Source: Pseudobutyrivibrio xylanivorans (GTDB taxonomy: Bacteria > Bacillota > Clostridia > Lachnospirales > Lachnospiraceae). From it: DNA of 64,000 nucleotides. Numbering within the stretch: position 1 is the first letter of the stretch; every line of letters starts with the position of its first letter. Below, one piece after another: positions 1-8,696 of this stretch. The notes beneath the pieces are model-generated. The model was not told where the DNA came from, searched no databases, and saw nothing but the letters and a program-made list of their open reading frames with translations. The stretch covers positions 186,001-250,000 of the forward strand of contig NZ_VTVE01000001.1 of the NCBI RefSeq assembly GCF_010906925.1. The letters run 5' to 3'. The position numbers and the translations under genes are program-made.

Positions 1-1
1 A

Positions 2-2455
2 ACAGCAATCAATGTTTCATCAGCTATCACAGGTGTACACAAGGTACGCTTCGAGGCTAAGGGCGGTTCTGTAACACTCGATGGATGGCAGGCTGTTGCA
101 TCAGGTGAAGAACCACCAGTAGTAGAGCCACCAGTAGGTGATACAGTAAATCCATACAGCGCAGTTGAGGCAGAGAGCGCAGCTGCAACTGATATGAGTA
201 ATGCAAGAGTTACTCCTAAGAAGGATGCTGTAAGTCTTACACAGGCTAACTCATATGTTGCAATCAAAAATGTAAACTTCGCTCAGGGCGTAGCAGAGTT
301 TAGTGCAAATGTTTCTGCAAGTACAGCAGGAATGCTTGAGGTCAGACTCGATTCAGCTACAGGCGATAAGGTTGCAGCATTTAGATTAGACCAGAATGGA
401 ACAATTACAACTAAGACAACTAAGGCACTTGCTACAGTTACAGGAACACATGATGTTTACTTTGTAGTTGCAGCAGGCTCAGGCATTACACTTGATTCAT
501 GGACAGCAAAAGCTGCATCAGGTGAAGAGCCACCAGTAGTAGAGCCACCAGTTGAAGGAGCAATCAACCCATATGCAAAGGTTGAGGCAGAGATTGCTAC
601 TGCAGAGCAGCTTACAAATGCAATGATTGTACCATCTAAGGATAAGGTGGTAATCAATGAAAATGGTTATGTCCTTGTACAGAATATTGATTTCTCTAAG
701 GGCGTTTCAGCATTCAATGTATATGCTCAGTCTTCAAAGCCAATGGTAAGCCTTAATGTATACATTGACGATGCACAGACTCCAGCAGGAACAGTATCAA
801 TTGGCACAGATATCACAAAGCCAACTACAATCACTGTTTCAACAGATATCACAGGTGTACACTATGTATACTTCGAAGCAAAGGGAGGTTCAGTAACACT
901 TGATGGATGGCAGGCAGCTGCAGCAGGCGACCAGCCACCAGTAGAGCCACCAGTAGGCGATACAGTAGATCCATACCGTACAAATCAGGCCGAAAACGCA
1001 GCTGCAACTGATATGAGTGGCGCAATGGTTACTCCTAAGAAGGATGCTGTAAGTCTTGCACAGGCTAACTCATATGTTGCAATCAAAAATGTAGACTTCG
1101 CTAAGGGCGTAGAAGAGTTTAATGTAAATGTTTCTGCAAGTACAGCAGCAATGCTTGAGGTCAGACTCGATTCAGCTACAGGCGACAAGGTCGCAGCATT
1201 TAGACTAAGCCAAAATAGTACAATTGAGACTAAGACAACTAAGGCACTTGCTAACGTTACAGGAACACATGATGTGTACTTTGTAGTTGCAGCAGGATCA
1301 GGTATTACACTTGATTCATGGTCAGCAACAGCTCCAGGAGGTGGGGTAGTAGTACCACCAGTAGGCGATACAATCAATCCTTATGCAAAGGTTGAGGCAG
1401 AGATTGCTACTCCAGAGCAGCTTACAAGCGCTATGATTGCACCATCAAAGGATAAGGTGGTAATCAATGAAAATGGTTATGTCCTTGTACAGAATATTGA
1501 TTTCTCACAGGGCGTTTCAGCATTCAACGTATATGCTCAGGCATCTAAGCCAAAGGTAAACCTTAATGTATATATTGATGATTCAAAGACTCCAGCAGGA
1601 ACAGTAGCAGTTGGTACAGATATCACTAAGCCAGTGACAATCAACGTTTCATCAGATATTACAGGCGTACACTATGTATACTTCGAGGCAAAGGGTGGCC
1701 CGGTAACATTTGATGGATGGCAGGCAGCTAAAGCAGGAGAGCAGCCACCAGTAAATCCACCTGCAACAAATGTAAATCCATATAGCAGCGTTGATGCTAC
1801 AACAGCGTCACTACTTAGCGGTGCATTAGTTACACCAAGCAAGACTGCTGTAAATATTACTCCAAATGGTTCTGCAGGAACTCAAAACGTCAACTTCTCA
1901 GATGGCGTTTCACAATTTGTAATTACAGCATCATCAACTTCTACAGGCAAGATTGAGGTTAGATTAAATTCAGCTGCTGGTCCTCTTCTTGGCTCAGCAA
2001 CTATTAGTGGTGATTCAAAGGAATATACTATTACAGCTTCTAAGAACATTACCGGAAAGCAGACTATTTACTTTGTAAATTCTGGTAGTGGTGTAGTGAA
2101 TGTATATTCATGGAAGGCTACAGCTTATTCAGAGCCAATAGTCAACCCAGATCCTCCTGTAGTTCAGACAGGCATGGATCTTACCTATACAATCAACAGC
2201 TGGACAGATGGATATCAGGTAAGCTTCAAGGTTACCAACAAATCCGGAAGTACTAAGAATAGCTGGAAGGTTAAGGTAAAGAAGAGTGATATTACTCTTA
2301 CTCAGAGCTGGTGCGTAAATGTTTCACAGGAAGGTGATTACTATGTATTCACACCTATGTCATGGAACTCAACACTTACAAACGGCCAGACTACAGAGTT
2401 TGGTATTATTGGACGTGGTCAAGTAGGCAGCACAATTAACTATATAGTTGAGTAA
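2..2455 (+). CDS. Secreted multi-module carbohydrate-binding protein, 5'-truncated by window edge
   Basis: The frame is open from the first bases of the window, so the true start lies upstream. About 815 codons are visible. They consist of beta-sandwich modules of about 120 residues joined by Pro-rich linkers (PPVVEPPV). Two module types alternate: one ends LDSW and contains TPKKDAVSL; the other ends DGWQAA and contains PSKDKVVINENGY. The order is partial B, A, B, A, B, then a divergent copy (about 1770-2125). The modules resemble CBM6-type domains. The last 95 residues (about 2165-2455) have the SWTDGYQVSFKVTN and W..SW pattern of a CBM2 cellulose-binding domain. A catalytic domain, if any, is upstream. 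The likely role is binding plant polysaccharide outside the cell. The modular nature is clear; the CBM6 assignment is moderately sure. Confidence 0.8.
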   Translation, partial: TAINVSSAITGVHKVRFEAKGGSVTLDGWQAVASGEEPPVVEPPVGDTVNPYSAVEAESAAATDMSNARVTPKKDAVSLTQANSYVAIKNVNFAQGVAEFSANVSASTAGMLEVRLDSATGDKVAAFRLDQNGTITTKTTKALATVTGTHDVYFVVAAGSGITLDSWTAKAASGEEPPVVEPPVEGAINPYAKVEAEIATAEQLTNAMIVPSKDKVVINENGYVLVQNIDFSKGVSAFNVYAQSSKPMVSLNVYIDDAQTPAGTVSIGTDITKPTTITVSTDITGVHYVYFEAKGGSVTLDGWQAAAAGDQPPVEPPVGDTVDPYRTNQAENAAATDMSGAMVTPKKDAVSLAQANSYVAIKNVDFAKGVEEFNVNVSASTAAMLEVRLDSATGDKVAAFRLSQNSTIETKTTKALANVTGTHDVYFVVAAGSGITLDSWSATAPGGGVVVPPVGDTINPYAKVEAEIATPEQLTSAMIAPSKDKVVINENGYVLVQNIDFSQGVSAFNVYAQASKPKVNLNVYIDDSKTPAGTVAVGTDITKPVTINVSSDITGVHYVYFEAKGGPVTFDGWQAAKAGEQPPVNPPATNVNPYSSVDATTASLLSGALVTPSKTAVNITPNGSAGTQNVNFSDGVSQFVITASSTSTGKIEVRLNSAAGPLLGSATISGDSKEYTITASKNITGKQTIYFVNSGSGVVNVYSWKATAYSEPIVNPDPPVVQTGMDLTYTINSWTDGYQVSFKVTNKSGSTKNSWKVKVKKSDITLTQSWCVNVSQEGDYYVFTPMSWNSTLTNGQTTEFGIIGRGQVGSTINYIVE

Positions 2456-2472
2456 AGCTTAAAAATTTAGAA

Positions 2473-2510
2473 GGTGTCTGATTCCCGTTGGGGGGTCAGG
2501 CGCCTTTTTT
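2473..2510 (+). terminator. Rho-independent terminator after the CBM protein
   Basis: GGTGTCTGA pairs with TCAGGCGCC, allowing G-U pairs, and is followed by six T. It starts 17 nt after the stop codon. Confidence 0.8.
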
Positions 2511-2517
2511 GCTTTTT

Positions 2518-2623
2518 ATGGGACCATTCCTAGCAGCTCGTTCCACTCGCAGGTCTGCCCGAGCTCCACAGACCACTCGCTGGCGCGAGCAAGGAGGGAT
2601 TGGAAATCGGCTTCGCCGATGGG
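2518..2623 (+). repeat. Dispersed ~100-nt structured repeat, copy A
   Basis: This is one of four near-full copies in the window; the others are at 6535, 33350 (inverted) and 37298 (inverted). It begins ATGGGACCATTCCTAGCAG and ends in the hairpin ATCGGC-TTC-GCCGAT. Internal hairpins are GGTCTG/CAGACC and CTCGC-TGGC-GCGAG. It lies between a terminator and the promoter of the next toxin-antitoxin operon. No coding potential is seen. Confidence 0.85.
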
Positions 2624-2628
2624 AAATA

Positions 2629-2664
2629 TTGTATTGTGGCTAAATTCGGTGTATAATTTAGTCA
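2629..2664 (+). promoter_or_regulatory. Promoter and operator of the toxin-antitoxin operon
   Basis: TTGTAT (2629-2634), a 17-nt spacer and TATAAT (2652-2657) form a sigma-A-type promoter. TGGCTAAATT (2637-2646) and AATTTAGTCA (2655-2664) are inverted arms with one mismatch that enclose the -10 box. This is a plausible site for autorepression by the antitoxin. Confidence 0.65.
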
Positions 2665-2681
2665 CAGAAAGGAGCTTTTAT

Positions 2682-2939
2682 ATGCAGATTGTTCCAATGA
2701 GAGATTTAAAAAATACTGTAGAAATAGAGCGTAGATGCTCTGAATCTAATGAGCCAGTATTTGTCACAAAAAATGGATATGGTAAGTTAGTCGTAATGGA
2801 TATTGAATATTACGAGCGTACTATGCGAAGAATCGACGAGGCTACTCAAGTTAATAAAGGTATTGCTGATTATGAAGCTGGAAGACTAGTTGACGGACCA
2901 AAAACACTTGCGAAATTGAGGAGTAAGCATGGCATTTAA
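2682..2939 (+). CDS. Phd/YefM-type antitoxin
   Basis: An 85-residue protein. The ATG at 2682 is chosen because GAAAGGAG precedes it; a longer reading from 2619 would begin inside the upstream repeat and promoter. The N-terminal QIVPMRDLKNTVEIERRC and the following VFVTKNGYGKLVVMDIEYYE match the Phd/YefM fold: a DNA-binding N-terminus and a strand pair before a toxin-binding tail. It overlaps the toxin gene by 11 nt, as usual for such operons. It should neutralise the downstream toxin and repress its own promoter. Confidence 0.85.
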   Translation: MQIVPMRDLKNTVEIERRCSESNEPVFVTKNGYGKLVVMDIEYYERTMRRIDEATQVNKGIADYEAGRLVDGPKTLAKLRSKHGI

Positions 2940-3261
2940 AAAATATAACTATGCTCTTACCGAGATAGCTGCGTATGATGTTGATGAGGTAATTTCATAT
3001 ATACAAGAAGAACTGTCAAATCCTGAGGCTGCTATAAGCTTTGCTGACGAATTGGAAGAAAAGCTTGAAGATATCTGTAAGAACCCTAAAAATGGTAGAC
3101 TTGTAGAAAATGAATTTCTAAGACGTGATGATGTGAGGCGTTTTTTAGTAGGAAATTATATAGTCTACTACTTTATAGATGATGAGAATAATAGAATTGT
3201 AATTTTAAGGTTAGTTTATGGAAAGCGAAATCAGGGACAAATAGTAAAGGATTTTAAATAG
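2929..3261 (+). CDS. ParE/RelE-superfamily toxin
   Basis: A 110-residue protein translated from an ATG inside the antitoxin gene, which implies translational coupling. It has the family pattern: an N-terminal helix pair (AAYDVDEVISYIQEEL...A..FADELEEKLEDI), then RRFLVGNYIVYYFIDDENNRIVILRLVYGKRN, the beta-sheet end of RelE/ParE toxins. Whether it cuts ribosome-bound mRNA (RelE-like) or targets gyrase (ParE-like) cannot be read from the sequence. The module looks complete. Confidence 0.85.
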   Translation: MAFKKYNYALTEIAAYDVDEVISYIQEELSNPEAAISFADELEEKLEDICKNPKNGRLVENEFLRRDDVRRFLVGNYIVYYFIDDENNRIVILRLVYGKRNQGQIVKDFK

Positions 3262-3267
3262 TGTTGC

Positions 3268-3300
3268 AAGGCGCACCAATGTTGGTGCGCCTTATTTTGT
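3268..3300 (+). terminator. Terminator of the toxin-antitoxin operon
   Basis: AAGGCGCACCA (3268-3278) pairs perfectly with TGGTGCGCCTT (3283-3293), followed by ATTTTGT. Confidence 0.9.
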
Positions 3301-3339
3301 TCTGCAGTAAGGGCGATAATATCGCCAAATAATTCTTTA

Positions 3340-3966
3340 TCATTGTGCAAGTACATTGTCTAACCTCAATTCATAATAAAATTTGAATACTGTGAGCGGA
3401 AATTTCCTTATATATTCATCCACATCGCTTCTTTTTATGTTATGTGATTCAATAAATTTCGAAAAGCATTGTCTGGCTTCCTCATAATCATAATCTAAAT
3501 ATGAGTCTAAATCAGACAGTAGGTACAGCATTTGTAATATATAAACATTATCGTTGGTGACAGTTGTAAGTGGCTTCTTCACTTTAAATTTTCTGTTGCC
3601 TATGATGACATCCCTTGGAGCAGAGTTGGTATTATTACTTACTATCTCAACTACGTGAGGAACCTGAGTAGAGATACCAATCTGATTTGCAAATGTATTT
3701 CCAGTATAAAAGCCATCAATCTTGCCATTCTTGACTATAAACCTGTATTTCGCAACTGTATCCGCTGTTGGCCCAACTGCTGATTTAAGTCTGGTTTTCT
3801 TAGGCATGTAGTAAATGCCATTATCATACTTAACAAGCAAGCCTTTTTTGCATAGTGTTGTGAGCTGCTGGGTAAGAGCAGATTTAGAAATGGTGCCATC
3901 GTATATATCTGAGAAGAAAATTGGCTCACCTTCCTTATAGTTGTCTTTTATGTAGTTGTATATCAT
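3340..3966 (-). CDS. AbiEi/DUF6088-like type IV antitoxin, without a visible partner
   Basis: A 208-residue protein. The N-terminal 60 residues form a winged-helix domain (FFSDIYDGTISKSALTQQLTTLCKKGLLVKYDNGIYYMPKK) as in AbiEi-type antitoxins; the rest matches the general layout of that family (GFYTGNTFANQIGISTQVP). In AbiE systems this protein represses its promoter and counters the nucleotidyltransferase AbiEii encoded next to it. No AbiEii gene lies on either side, so this is an orphan antitoxin or a solitary regulator. The family call is made by eye. Confidence 0.7.
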   Translation of the reverse strand: MIYNYIKDNYKEGEPIFFSDIYDGTISKSALTQQLTTLCKKGLLVKYDNGIYYMPKKTRLKSAVGPTADTVAKYRFIVKNGKIDGFYTGNTFANQIGISTQVPHVVEIVSNNTNSAPRDVIIGNRKFKVKKPLTTVTNDNVYILQMLYLLSDLDSYLDYDYEEARQCFSKFIESHNIKRSDVDEYIRKFPLTVFKFYYELRLDNVLAQ

Positions 3967-4170
3967 ATCATCACCACCTTAACGAAATATATAGTAAAAC
4001 ATAATCTGTTAAGCTTATTTTAACATGGATTGCGAATTTGTCAAAGAAAAGTGCATATCAAAAATGCAATGGAGTCAGGCACTTATATTTTGGGTAATTA
4101 CTTAAAGCCTTTAGGCCATATAAAAAAGCTAAAGATATGATACAATAAATTCAAGAAGGAGGCGATATCT

Positions 4171-4347
4171 ATGACTAACGCAGAAGCATGGGATTACGCT
4201 ATTGGTATGATTAAAGTTGCTGGTCTAGAGCCAACAGCAGCGTTTAAAGAATATATAGAAAAAGAAAAACGCGGAGAAATCACAATGGACGATGCCAAGC
4301 GTTTTTTGGATAAGAAATATAAGATGAAAGTACGAAACAATTATTAG
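4171..4347 (+). CDS. Small VbhA-like antitoxin, orphan
   Basis: A 58-residue ORF with an excellent AAGGAGG site 7-8 nt upstream of ATG. The sequence (IKVAGLEPTAAFKEYIEKEK, then RGEITMDDAKRFLDKKY) matches the layout of VbhA-family antitoxins of Fic AMP-transferases (...GLxPS...GEIT...). In active family members a S/TxxxEG motif blocks the Fic ATP site. Here the equivalent is MIKVAG, so the Ser and Glu are both replaced. No Fic gene is adjacent; the only Fic-like gene in the window is at 47 kb. A short terminator hairpin follows. Confidence 0.6.
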   Translation: MTNAEAWDYAIGMIKVAGLEPTAAFKEYIEKEKRGEITMDDAKRFLDKKYKMKVRNNY

Positions 4348-4398
4348 AAGAAATATTGGTACTTCAAGGGCCCAGAGTTTTTTTCTTTTGTATATTTG

Positions 4399-4426
4399 GT
4401 CATATCTTCGGATATGGCTTTTTTTT
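4399..4426. terminator. Terminator hairpin between converging genes
   Basis: GTCATATC-TTCG-GATATGGC followed by eight T on the + strand. It can serve the small antitoxin gene and lies just beyond the end of the minus-strand hydrolase gene. Confidence 0.75.
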
Positions 4427-4435
4427 AGACATGTA

Positions 4436-5458
4436 TTAATTCTTTTTACTTGCCTTCACTGTCTGCGAAATTGCTTTTAAAGATTTCAAACCTCCTTTTT
4501 TGAATTCGGTAAGGGTCAAGGCGCCTGCCGCTTCGAAGACTGAAAAGATTTCTTCAACAAATGCATCCATCTCAGCCTCAGACATCTTACTAGTATTATC
4601 TTTTATCCATTTATCAGCCATTTGAGCAGCCTTTGAAATGTTTTCCGCTGTGATCAGTGAATTACCTTCTACACACCAGGTGGCGATATTGTGCTGTAAA
4701 ACAGCCACAGAAGTACTTTTAACAACTATAGGTTCACATACAGGTGTCATTAGAAGTCCCACAATGGTCTCTTCAGGTACAATGCTTATTATCTTATGGA
4801 GTATGTCTTTAATAGCCTTGCTAGAAGCCACCTTTTCCATGAAGCCAGGGCCGTCGTTGCTGTATACTGTAATTATCCTCTGCTGGATTGCTTTATTACA
4901 TTTAGCTGCGGCAAATACCGCAAGATGCCCACCCTTAGAATGTCCACCAACACGAAGCAGGCGATTATTATCTTTCGCAATTCGATTAATATAGGCTAAT
5001 GCCTCTTTTTCAGCTTCAGTTTCTTTGATTGCAAGCATAAAATCTTCCTTCCAGCCCACAACAGTATCGTCAGTCCCTCTGAAGCAAATATAGCTTGAGC
5101 CATCAGGAAGCAAAAATTCCATAGCTGCAAACTGAAGAGTCCGGGAGGTATCTATCAAGTTAATATAATTCCTGATTTTAACGTCCTTGTAACGGTTTGT
5201 CTGGGCGATAGCTTTTAATGTGATTGGAGCATCCTTTAATATGGAACCGTCACGAAAGCTCTTTTCGTCAAAAATCCTGTCAAAATAGATATCGCTAACC
5301 TCTTTTATACTCATGACCTCAGATGCATCACCAGAAAAAATCCTATCCATCTCAACATAGGAAATACAAGAAAGCACCAGATTATCCACCACATTGAAGC
5401 CATCCTGCCAAAATTCCAAATCACCACGCCAAGTAATATAATCTTTGATTGTAGCCAT
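4436..5458 (-). CDS. Lipase-like alpha/beta hydrolase (DUF2974/Mbeg1-like)
   Basis: A 340-residue protein. GGHSKGGHLAVFAA near residues 171-184 is a GxSxG nucleophile elbow with Ser about 174. Upstream FRGTDDTVVGWKEDFMLA and downstream YSNDGPGF are typical of DUF2974-type lipase-like proteins. The N-terminus (TIKDYITWRGDLEFWQDGFN..D) matches the same family. No signal peptide is seen. The substrate is unknown. It is the second gene of a probable two-gene minus-strand operon, 15 nt after the membrane protein gene. Confidence 0.8.
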   Translation of the reverse strand: MATIKDYITWRGDLEFWQDGFNVVDNLVLSCISYVEMDRIFSGDASEVMSIKEVSDIYFDRIFDEKSFRDGSILKDAPITLKAIAQTNRYKDVKIRNYINLIDTSRTLQFAAMEFLLPDGSSYICFRGTDDTVVGWKEDFMLAIKETEAEKEALAYINRIAKDNNRLLRVGGHSKGGHLAVFAAAKCNKAIQQRIITVYSNDGPGFMEKVASSKAIKDILHKIISIVPEETIVGLLMTPVCEPIVVKSTSVAVLQHNIATWCVEGNSLITAENISKAAQMADKWIKDNTSKMSEAEMDAFVEEIFSVFEAAGALTLTEFKKGGLKSLKAISQTVKASKKN

Positions 5459-5473
5459 TATCTATCCTCCAAC

Positions 5474-6436
5474 TTACCAACTGCGTTTTTCCAGTCGCAA
5501 ACGCTCATGTTCGATTTCAGACATCAGGGTCTTTGCGGGAGCTGTTGCCGTACTTTCATCATACAGTAAACTAATAAGCTGATTTTGCTTCTCTATCAAA
5601 TTGCTCTTTATGAAGCCTGTCGGCTCTAGGGTCTCCCTCAACTGCTCTTTTCCGGCCCTAATACTTGCATCCCACTCAGCTTTGTTCTTTTCATACTGCT
5701 GATTCAGCTCATCTAGACGCTTTTCAGCTTCTAAGCGAAACTTCTCAGTCTCCAAACGGATTTCTTCCATTCTGGCCTTGACCTTTTCAGTACGATAGAT
5801 TACGTCAGGATAGGCATTGGCAAATCTTCGATAAAAAATAGATCTGTCACTGAGTAATAATTTCACATCCTTGCTTATGGCTTCTGTATTATCAGCCTCA
5901 CTGGATTCAACTCCGATTTTCACAAGCTTTAATACAAAATGAGAAACGCTGTAGTCAGCAAGAAAAATAACAGAAAGACAACCGGCAATAATCTCCCTAC
6001 TTACTAGACTTAGACTGTCGAAAAGCCCATATAAAATCGGATTAACAATATGTATAATGGCAACCCCACCTATTCCAAATAGTATCAAGTTACCAATCCA
6101 GACTCTGCCGTTTAGGTTCATTGGCTTTTGACTATAATCCCACCATCTGGCATGGAACTTTTTCTCCATAAAATAGCTGGCCAGGTACTCAATCAAGCCA
6201 CATACAATCAAGGATATAGCAAAGGTGGTTCCTATGCCTCTCTCCACTGGTGTGAGTCCTGCTACCGTGAGAGTTATCAGTGCAGCTCCACATCCATAAA
6301 TAGGAAGCCATGGCCCAATTAGAAAACCTCGATTTATAAAACGACCAAACTGGCGATATTTCAGTGTTACCTCAATACACCATCCCACAAAAGAAAATAC
6401 GAAGAATACCAATATCAGATTAATAGTGAAATCCAT
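5474..6436 (-). CDS. CmpB-like putative ABC permease (DUF1113-type) membrane protein with C-terminal coiled coil
   Basis: A 320-residue protein. Roughly the first 165 residues hold five or six membrane segments and the family signature FFVFSFVGWCIEV...NRGFLIGPWLPIYG found in the Firmicute 'putative ABC transporter permease' family. The last 120 residues are charged and helical (YRTEKVKARMEEIRLETEKF), likely a cytoplasmic coiled coil. No ATPase gene is nearby, so transport is unproven. An AGGAGGGA site precedes the ATG. It is first in the operon with the hydrolase. Confidence 0.75.
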   Translation of the reverse strand: MDFTINLILVFFVFSFVGWCIEVTLKYRQFGRFINRGFLIGPWLPIYGCGAALITLTVAGLTPVERGIGTTFAISLIVCGLIEYLASYFMEKKFHARWWDYSQKPMNLNGRVWIGNLILFGIGGVAIIHIVNPILYGLFDSLSLVSREIIAGCLSVIFLADYSVSHFVLKLVKIGVESSEADNTEAISKDVKLLLSDRSIFYRRFANAYPDVIYRTEKVKARMEEIRLETEKFRLEAEKRLDELNQQYEKNKAEWDASIRAGKEQLRETLEPTGFIKSNLIEKQNQLISLLYDESTATAPAKTLMSEIEHERLRLEKRSW

Positions 6437-6534
6437 ATATCTCCCTCCTATAGATGCTTTTATATAGCTTTTATTATAGGCTCTTATTACCAGTAATATA
6501 CAAGATATATATGAAAAATCTGTAATTAATAATT

Positions 6535-6640
6535 ATGGGACCATTCCTAGCAGCTCGTTCCACTCGCAGGTCTGCCCGAGCTCCACAGACCACTCGCTAC
6601 GCGAGCAAGGAGGGATTGGAAATCGGCTCCGCCGATGGGG
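6535..6640 (+). repeat. Dispersed ~100-nt structured repeat, copy B
   Basis: Nearly identical to copy A (2518), with CTCGC-TAC-GCGAG in place of CTCGC-TGGC-GCGAG. It occupies the gap between the divergent genes at 6436 and 6729 and is followed directly by a terminator hairpin. Confidence 0.85.
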
Positions 6641-6663
6641 GACTGCCGAGGGCAGTCTTTTTT
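6641..6663 (+). terminator. Terminator-like hairpin after repeat copy B
   Basis: GACTGCC-GAG-GGCAGTC followed by six or seven T. No + strand gene ends just before it, so it may belong to the repeat or insulate the downstream gene. Confidence 0.6.
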
Positions 6664-6728
6664 GATGCGTTTAATTCGCATGTACGATAAAATATAATAG
6701 ATACTGGAAATCAGAGGGAAATAAAGTA

Positions 6729-7355
6729 ATGGAAATATTGGAATTTGGAAATCCGCAATCGGATATTGTACTGATTCAGCCTGTGGATGACCACGACCTA
6801 GAAGGCATAGAAAATGAGTATGTCAAAATCGTAAGAAACTCAGGTAAAAGCATTTGCCTGAAGGCTGTGAAAATAGATGATTGGAATAGTGACTTGTCTC
6901 CATGGAAAGCACCGGCAGTGTTTGGCAAGGAAGGCTTCGGTGAGGGGGCCACAAAAACTCTGGAAGAAGTGCTGAAACTATGCGTAGATAAAAGCAAGAC
7001 TTACTATATAGGTGGCTATTCACTGGCGGGACTATTTGCCCTGTGGGCAGCATATGAGACAGATGTGTTTAGCGGGGTTGCAGCAGCATCTCCATCTATG
7101 TGGTTCCCAGATTTTGATGAGTATATGGCACAAAATAAAATCAAAACAGATACCGTCTATCTGAGTCTAGGAGATAAGGAAGAAAAAGCCCGTAATCCTG
7201 TTATGGCAACTGTGGGAGACAAAATACGAAAAGCATACGCACTGCTAAAAGAGCAGGATGTGAACTGTATCCTAGAATGGAATGAGGGCAATCATTTTAA
7301 GGACGCAGATATAAGAACGGCAAAGGGGGTTGTTTGGGTTATGAATAAAAAATAA
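6729..7355 (+). CDS. Small alpha/beta hydrolase (esterase-like)
   Basis: A 208-residue protein with GGYSLAGLFALWAAY around residues 95-109, a GxSxG elbow with Ser about 98, and a late ASPSMWFPDF plus NEGNHFKDADIR that would supply the acid and His. The overall pattern resembles the predicted esterases that hydrolyse acyl or siderophore esters. It is monocistronic, with its own terminator downstream. The substrate is not deducible. Confidence 0.75.
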   Translation: MEILEFGNPQSDIVLIQPVDDHDLEGIENEYVKIVRNSGKSICLKAVKIDDWNSDLSPWKAPAVFGKEGFGEGATKTLEEVLKLCVDKSKTYYIGGYSLAGLFALWAAYETDVFSGVAAASPSMWFPDFDEYMAQNKIKTDTVYLSLGDKEEKARNPVMATVGDKIRKAYALLKEQDVNCILEWNEGNHFKDADIRTAKGVVWVMNKK

Positions 7356-7373
7356 TTGACACTTTGTCTGTAT

Positions 7374-7406
7374 GGTGCACCTATATAGGAGCACCTTATT
7401 TTTTTG
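7374..7406 (+). terminator. Terminator after the esterase gene
   Basis: GGTGC-A-CCT pairs with AGG-A-GCACC (one A-A mismatch), followed by TTATTTTTTT. Confidence 0.8.
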
Positions 7407-7449
7407 TCCTAGTATCGATATAGGTAGTTACAGGAAAGGAGGATAGGAT

Positions 7450-7551
7450 TTGAATAACAGATTGAGAATCATAAATGTAAATGAAGAAGTTGCAGTTGCT
7501 CCATGGGTAAAGAACGTGATGAAAAAGAGTAATTTGTCACATGATCAATAG
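7450..7551 (+). CDS. Possible 33-residue peptide or gene remnant
   Basis: A strong AAAGGAGGA site sits 5-7 nt before TTG at 7450. The reading frame encodes a 33-residue peptide with the segment NVNEEVAVAPWVKNVM. It has no recognisable domain and could be the start of a decayed gene. The remaining DNA up to 7642 shows no other feature. Confidence 0.25.
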   Translation: MNNRLRIINVNEEVAVAPWVKNVMKKSNLSHDQ

Positions 7552-7641
7552 TAAGTCATGGTTGAAGAGAGTTCGGCAATTACAATAATCACATTTGGAC
7601 CGTTTTGTATGATTTAATTAAATAAAATGGAGGTAAAATCT

Positions 7642-8583
7642 ATGAAATATGAAGAAGTGAAGGCAGTACAAAAATTTGTCGAGACGAAGGTAAAAGAATG
7701 TTCAGATAAAAATGACTATTCTAAAGCATGGGATAAAATCAAACTCGAAAACTATGGAATAAATTACTACAGCGAAAACTACATACGCCAATCGTACTCT
7801 AAAATGTGTGGCCAGACAATATACGATTACTATAGGAACTGCGTCTATAATTCATTAGTGCACTCATTAATGAGTGAAGGACAGGTTTGTCACTTATCTA
7901 CTAAGCAAAAGGTTAAAGGTATCAACAAAGCAAAAACAAAAATAGAATCATACTTTGATGCCACAATACCAGAAATAGTGGAAGATAAAATAATTCAAAT
8001 CGAAAATATAAGAAAAGAATTTGATAAAGCATCATACATAAAGTCTCGTGAGTATAATACCGATGGAAGCGTAACAATTGAAATAGATTATGAGAATTTC
8101 ATTATCACGACATGTTTAATGAATACACCTATATTTGTTAATGATCCAATCAAACAAATGATAGAACAAGTTGAAAATATTAATGTTAAGATGATGATTA
8201 TTCTTATGTATTGGAAGGTATCAAGGGAGCAAAAAGAAAAAATCAAAATAACAGAAGAAGAATTTAAAATATATCGTCCTTATTTCTTTCGAATTAATTT
8301 ATATAATCCATTAAAGTGTGGTGATGGATATTGGTATATTCATGATTATACAGAGCAAGAGCTAACATCTTTAAAAATTGCATTTAGAAGAAGTAACCTA
8401 AAAAATATTATATCACGAGCTTTAATACTTGATCCGTATAGCATGGAATTTGAAAGAATCGATAATTACTTTGAAATTATGCAAAAAGATTTTTCAGTTG
8501 AGATTGATAGAGATAAAGAAAATATAATAAACATATTATTAGAGCTTTTGAAGCAAGGATATTTGTATTTTATAGATTATTAA
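7642..8583 (+). CDS. Unknown accessory protein (313 aa)
   Basis: No family is recognised. The start at 7642 is preferred because the GGAGG lies inside the longer reading that would begin at 7627. The protein is rich in Lys, Ile, Tyr and Asn and appears cytoplasmic. The N-terminal 90 residues are helical and charged, and a CLMNTPIFVNDPI segment sits in the middle. The end (ENIINILLELLKQGYLYFIDY) resembles a helical tail. It is AT-richer than the core genes, consistent with transferred DNA. First gene of the 7.6-12.8 kb accessory block. Confidence 0.6.
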   Translation: MKYEEVKAVQKFVETKVKECSDKNDYSKAWDKIKLENYGINYYSENYIRQSYSKMCGQTIYDYYRNCVYNSLVHSLMSEGQVCHLSTKQKVKGINKAKTKIESYFDATIPEIVEDKIIQIENIRKEFDKASYIKSREYNTDGSVTIEIDYENFIITTCLMNTPIFVNDPIKQMIEQVENINVKMMIILMYWKVSREQKEKIKITEEEFKIYRPYFFRINLYNPLKCGDGYWYIHDYTEQELTSLKIAFRRSNLKNIISRALILDPYSMEFERIDNYFEIMQKDFSVEIDRDKENIINILLELLKQGYLYFIDY

Positions 8584-8696
8584 TTGTTTTACTAAAATTC
8601 CATAATATAAGTTGAAATACGTGCAGAAGTGAAAAAAACGCTTGAGGAAACCAAAATCAAATAATTATATAATTCCCCTTAAAAGGAGGAATGAAA

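Noticed and set aside
457-1377. Minus-strand open frames across the CBM-protein gene
   Set aside because: They are low-complexity shadows of the repeated modules in the opposite strand, without ribosome sites.
7627-7641. Start codon at 7627 for the 313-residue protein
   Set aside because: The GGAGG ribosome site lies within those codons, so ATG 7642 is preferred.
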